DNA of 64,000 nucleotides. It comes from Pararhizobium mangrovi. GTDB lineage: Bacteria > Pseudomonadota > Alphaproteobacteria > Rhizobiales > Rhizobiaceae. Positions 63,107 to 64,000 of the stretch are shown here, piece after piece. Every line of letters starts with the position of its first letter. Position 1 is the first letter of the stretch. A model generated the notes under the pieces. The model searched no databases, was not told the DNA's origin, and was given only the letters and a program-made list of their open reading frames with translations. Where the stretch lies: NCBI RefSeq assembly GCF_006516965.1, contig NZ_VHLH01000012.1:1-64000 (forward strand), read 5' to 3'. A program made the translations under genes and the position numbers.

Positions 63107-64000
63107 TCAGGCAGTGCCTTCCACCGGCGCGCGGTCGAAATGCACGCGCGCGACGGTGCCTCCGCCTTCGCGCGCAAGAAGGTTCAGCCGTGCGCCATGC
63201 GCCTCGGCGACGCTGCGCACGATCGCCAAACCGAGGCCCGTGCCCCGCGCGTCATTCCGGCGAAGCGGAAAATCGCCGGCCGCGACGGCCTGCAGCTCTG
63301 CCTTGTCCATGCCGGGCCCGCGATCGGCGACGGCGAGTACGAAGGCATCCGCCTCATGCTCCAGCGACACTTCGACGGGGCACTCGTCCGGTGAGACACG
63401 TGCGGCGTTCTCGATCAGGTTGAAGAAGAGCGAACGCAGGAGATCCTCCTCTCCCTCGATCGTCATCGGCCCGCAGACGTTGCCGATTTCCGCGCGGACG
63501 CCCTCCGTTTCGTCATTGAACTGCGTCACGCATTCCTTCGCCAACAGGCCGAGATCGAGCGGGCGCCGCTCGATTTCCCGACGCGAGGCATCGACGCGCG
63601 CGAGCAGAAGCAACCGGGTGACGAGACGCTCCATCCGTCCGAGCGCTTCGCCCAGAAGCCCGAGCGCACGGTTTTGCTGATGCCTCTCCGGGCTTCGCTT
63701 GGCAACGTCGAGTTGGCTGCGCGAACCCGCAAGCGGCGTGCGCAACTCGTGCGAAACGAAGGAGGCGAAGGCCTTTCGCCGGGCATGGAGATCCTGCACC
63801 TCCGCGAAGAGACCGTTCATCGTATCGACGAGGCGGGCGAGTTCGCGCGGCAGACCGCGCGGCGCCGGTTCGAAGGGTCGCAGGTTTCCTGGGTCCTGGC
63901 TGGCAAGCGTCCGTTCGACATGGCGCAGCGGCGCGAGACCGCGCCAGACGGAAAGAAGCGCCAGAACGGCGAGGATAGGGATCGCAAGAAGAAGCGGCCA
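63107..64000 (-). CDS. Sensor histidine kinase, truncated at its N-terminus by the window edge
   Basis: The C-terminal 297 residues of a two-component sensor kinase. The part in the window starts inside a membrane helix (PLLLAIPILAVLALLSVW), then a short HAMP-like linker, the phosphoacceptor segment FASFVSHELRTPL with the catalytic His, and an ATPase domain with the N-box FNLIENAARV, the G1-box DRGPGMD and GTGLGLAIV. It looks like the QseC/PmrB type with a cleaved periplasmic sensor lost past 64000. Its response regulator should lie further to the right. It converges on the malic enzyme gene with 32 bp between. Confidence 0.9.
   Translation of the reverse strand, partial: WPLLLAIPILAVLALLSVWRGLAPLRHVERTLASQDPGNLRPFEPAPRGLPRELARLVDTMNGLFAEVQDLHARRKAFASFVSHELRTPLAGSRSQLDVAKRSPERHQQNRALGLLGEALGRMERLVTRLLLLARVDASRREIERRPLDLGLLAKECVTQFNDETEGVRAEIGNVCGPMTIEGEEDLLRSLFFNLIENAARVSPDECPVEVSLEHEADAFVLAVADRGPGMDKAELQAVAAGDFPLRRNDARGTGLGLAIVRSVAEAHGARLNLLAREGGGTVARVHFDRAPVEGTA

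Noticed and set aside
1-64000. Mobile elements, tRNA or attachment sites near the urease split
   Set aside because: I found no transposase, integrase, tRNA or flanking direct repeat, so the inserted genes are inferred from gene order only.

Overview
The window is a G+C-rich stretch of an alphaproteobacterial chromosome, most likely from the Rhizobiales/Hyphomicrobiales (rhizobia, Brucella or Aurantimonas side). The reasons are the gene order ampD-like/rnpB/mraZ ... ftsZ/lpxC/bamD/recN, an NdvA/ChvA-type cyclic beta-glucan exporter, a two-domain malic enzyme of the rhizobial Dme/Tme type, a long-linker FtsZ, and interrupted urease genes. Genus cannot be fixed from sequence alone.

Region 1 (about 0.3-26.9 kb, almost all minus strand) is the division and cell wall (dcw) cluster with its usual neighbours. 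In transcription order: a 42-residue lipoprotein, a TerB/J-domain protein, an AmpD-type amidase, RNase P RNA (rnpB), then mraZ, rsmH, ftsL, ftsI, murE, murF, mraY, murD, ftsW, murG, murC, murB, ddl, ftsQ, ftsA, ftsZ, lpxC, bamD and recN. Many junctions overlap by 1-4 bp (ATGA or TGATG). A ten-base-period array of four TGGG boxes lies over a promoter-like sequence upstream of mraZ and is the probable MraZ operator. The tight packing breaks between murB and ddl (267 bp) and after ftsZ. A DUF3429 membrane protein converges on recN at the left end.

Region 2 (27.0-37.4 kb) carries urease in two blocks: ureD-ureA-ureB-(LprI-like)-(GFA-like)-ureC and ureE-ureF-ureG-SDR. Between them are a DUF1275 protein, a plus-strand cassette (type III polyketide synthase, ICMT-like methyltransferase, glutathione S-transferase) and a DUF2177 membrane protein. 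Region 3 (37.6-42.8 kb) is a proVWX glycine betaine/proline importer with a clear terminator, then a hotdog thioesterase and an aldo/keto reductase. Region 4 (43.1-46.8 kb) is a plus-strand housekeeping run: rplY, pth, ychF and two MaoC-like hotdog proteins.

Region 5 (47.1-56.1 kb) is rich in exporters: two closely related ABC exporters bracket a divergent MarR/MFS pair, followed by a secreted glycine-rich tandem-repeat protein, an A+T-rich stretch without a recognisable gene, and ndvA with a textbook terminator. Region 6 (56.1-60.5 kb, minus) is an Mla/MCE lipid-transport operon: STAS-MlaE permease, MlaF ATPase, MlaD substrate-binding protein and an auxiliary lipoprotein. Region 7 holds the malic enzyme (plus) and the C-terminal part of a sensor histidine kinase cut by the right edge.

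I see no tRNA, rRNA, insertion sequence, integrase, phage gene or CRISPR array. The least familiar items are the glycine-rich repeat protein with its A+T-rich flank, and the polyketide cassette that splits the urease genes.
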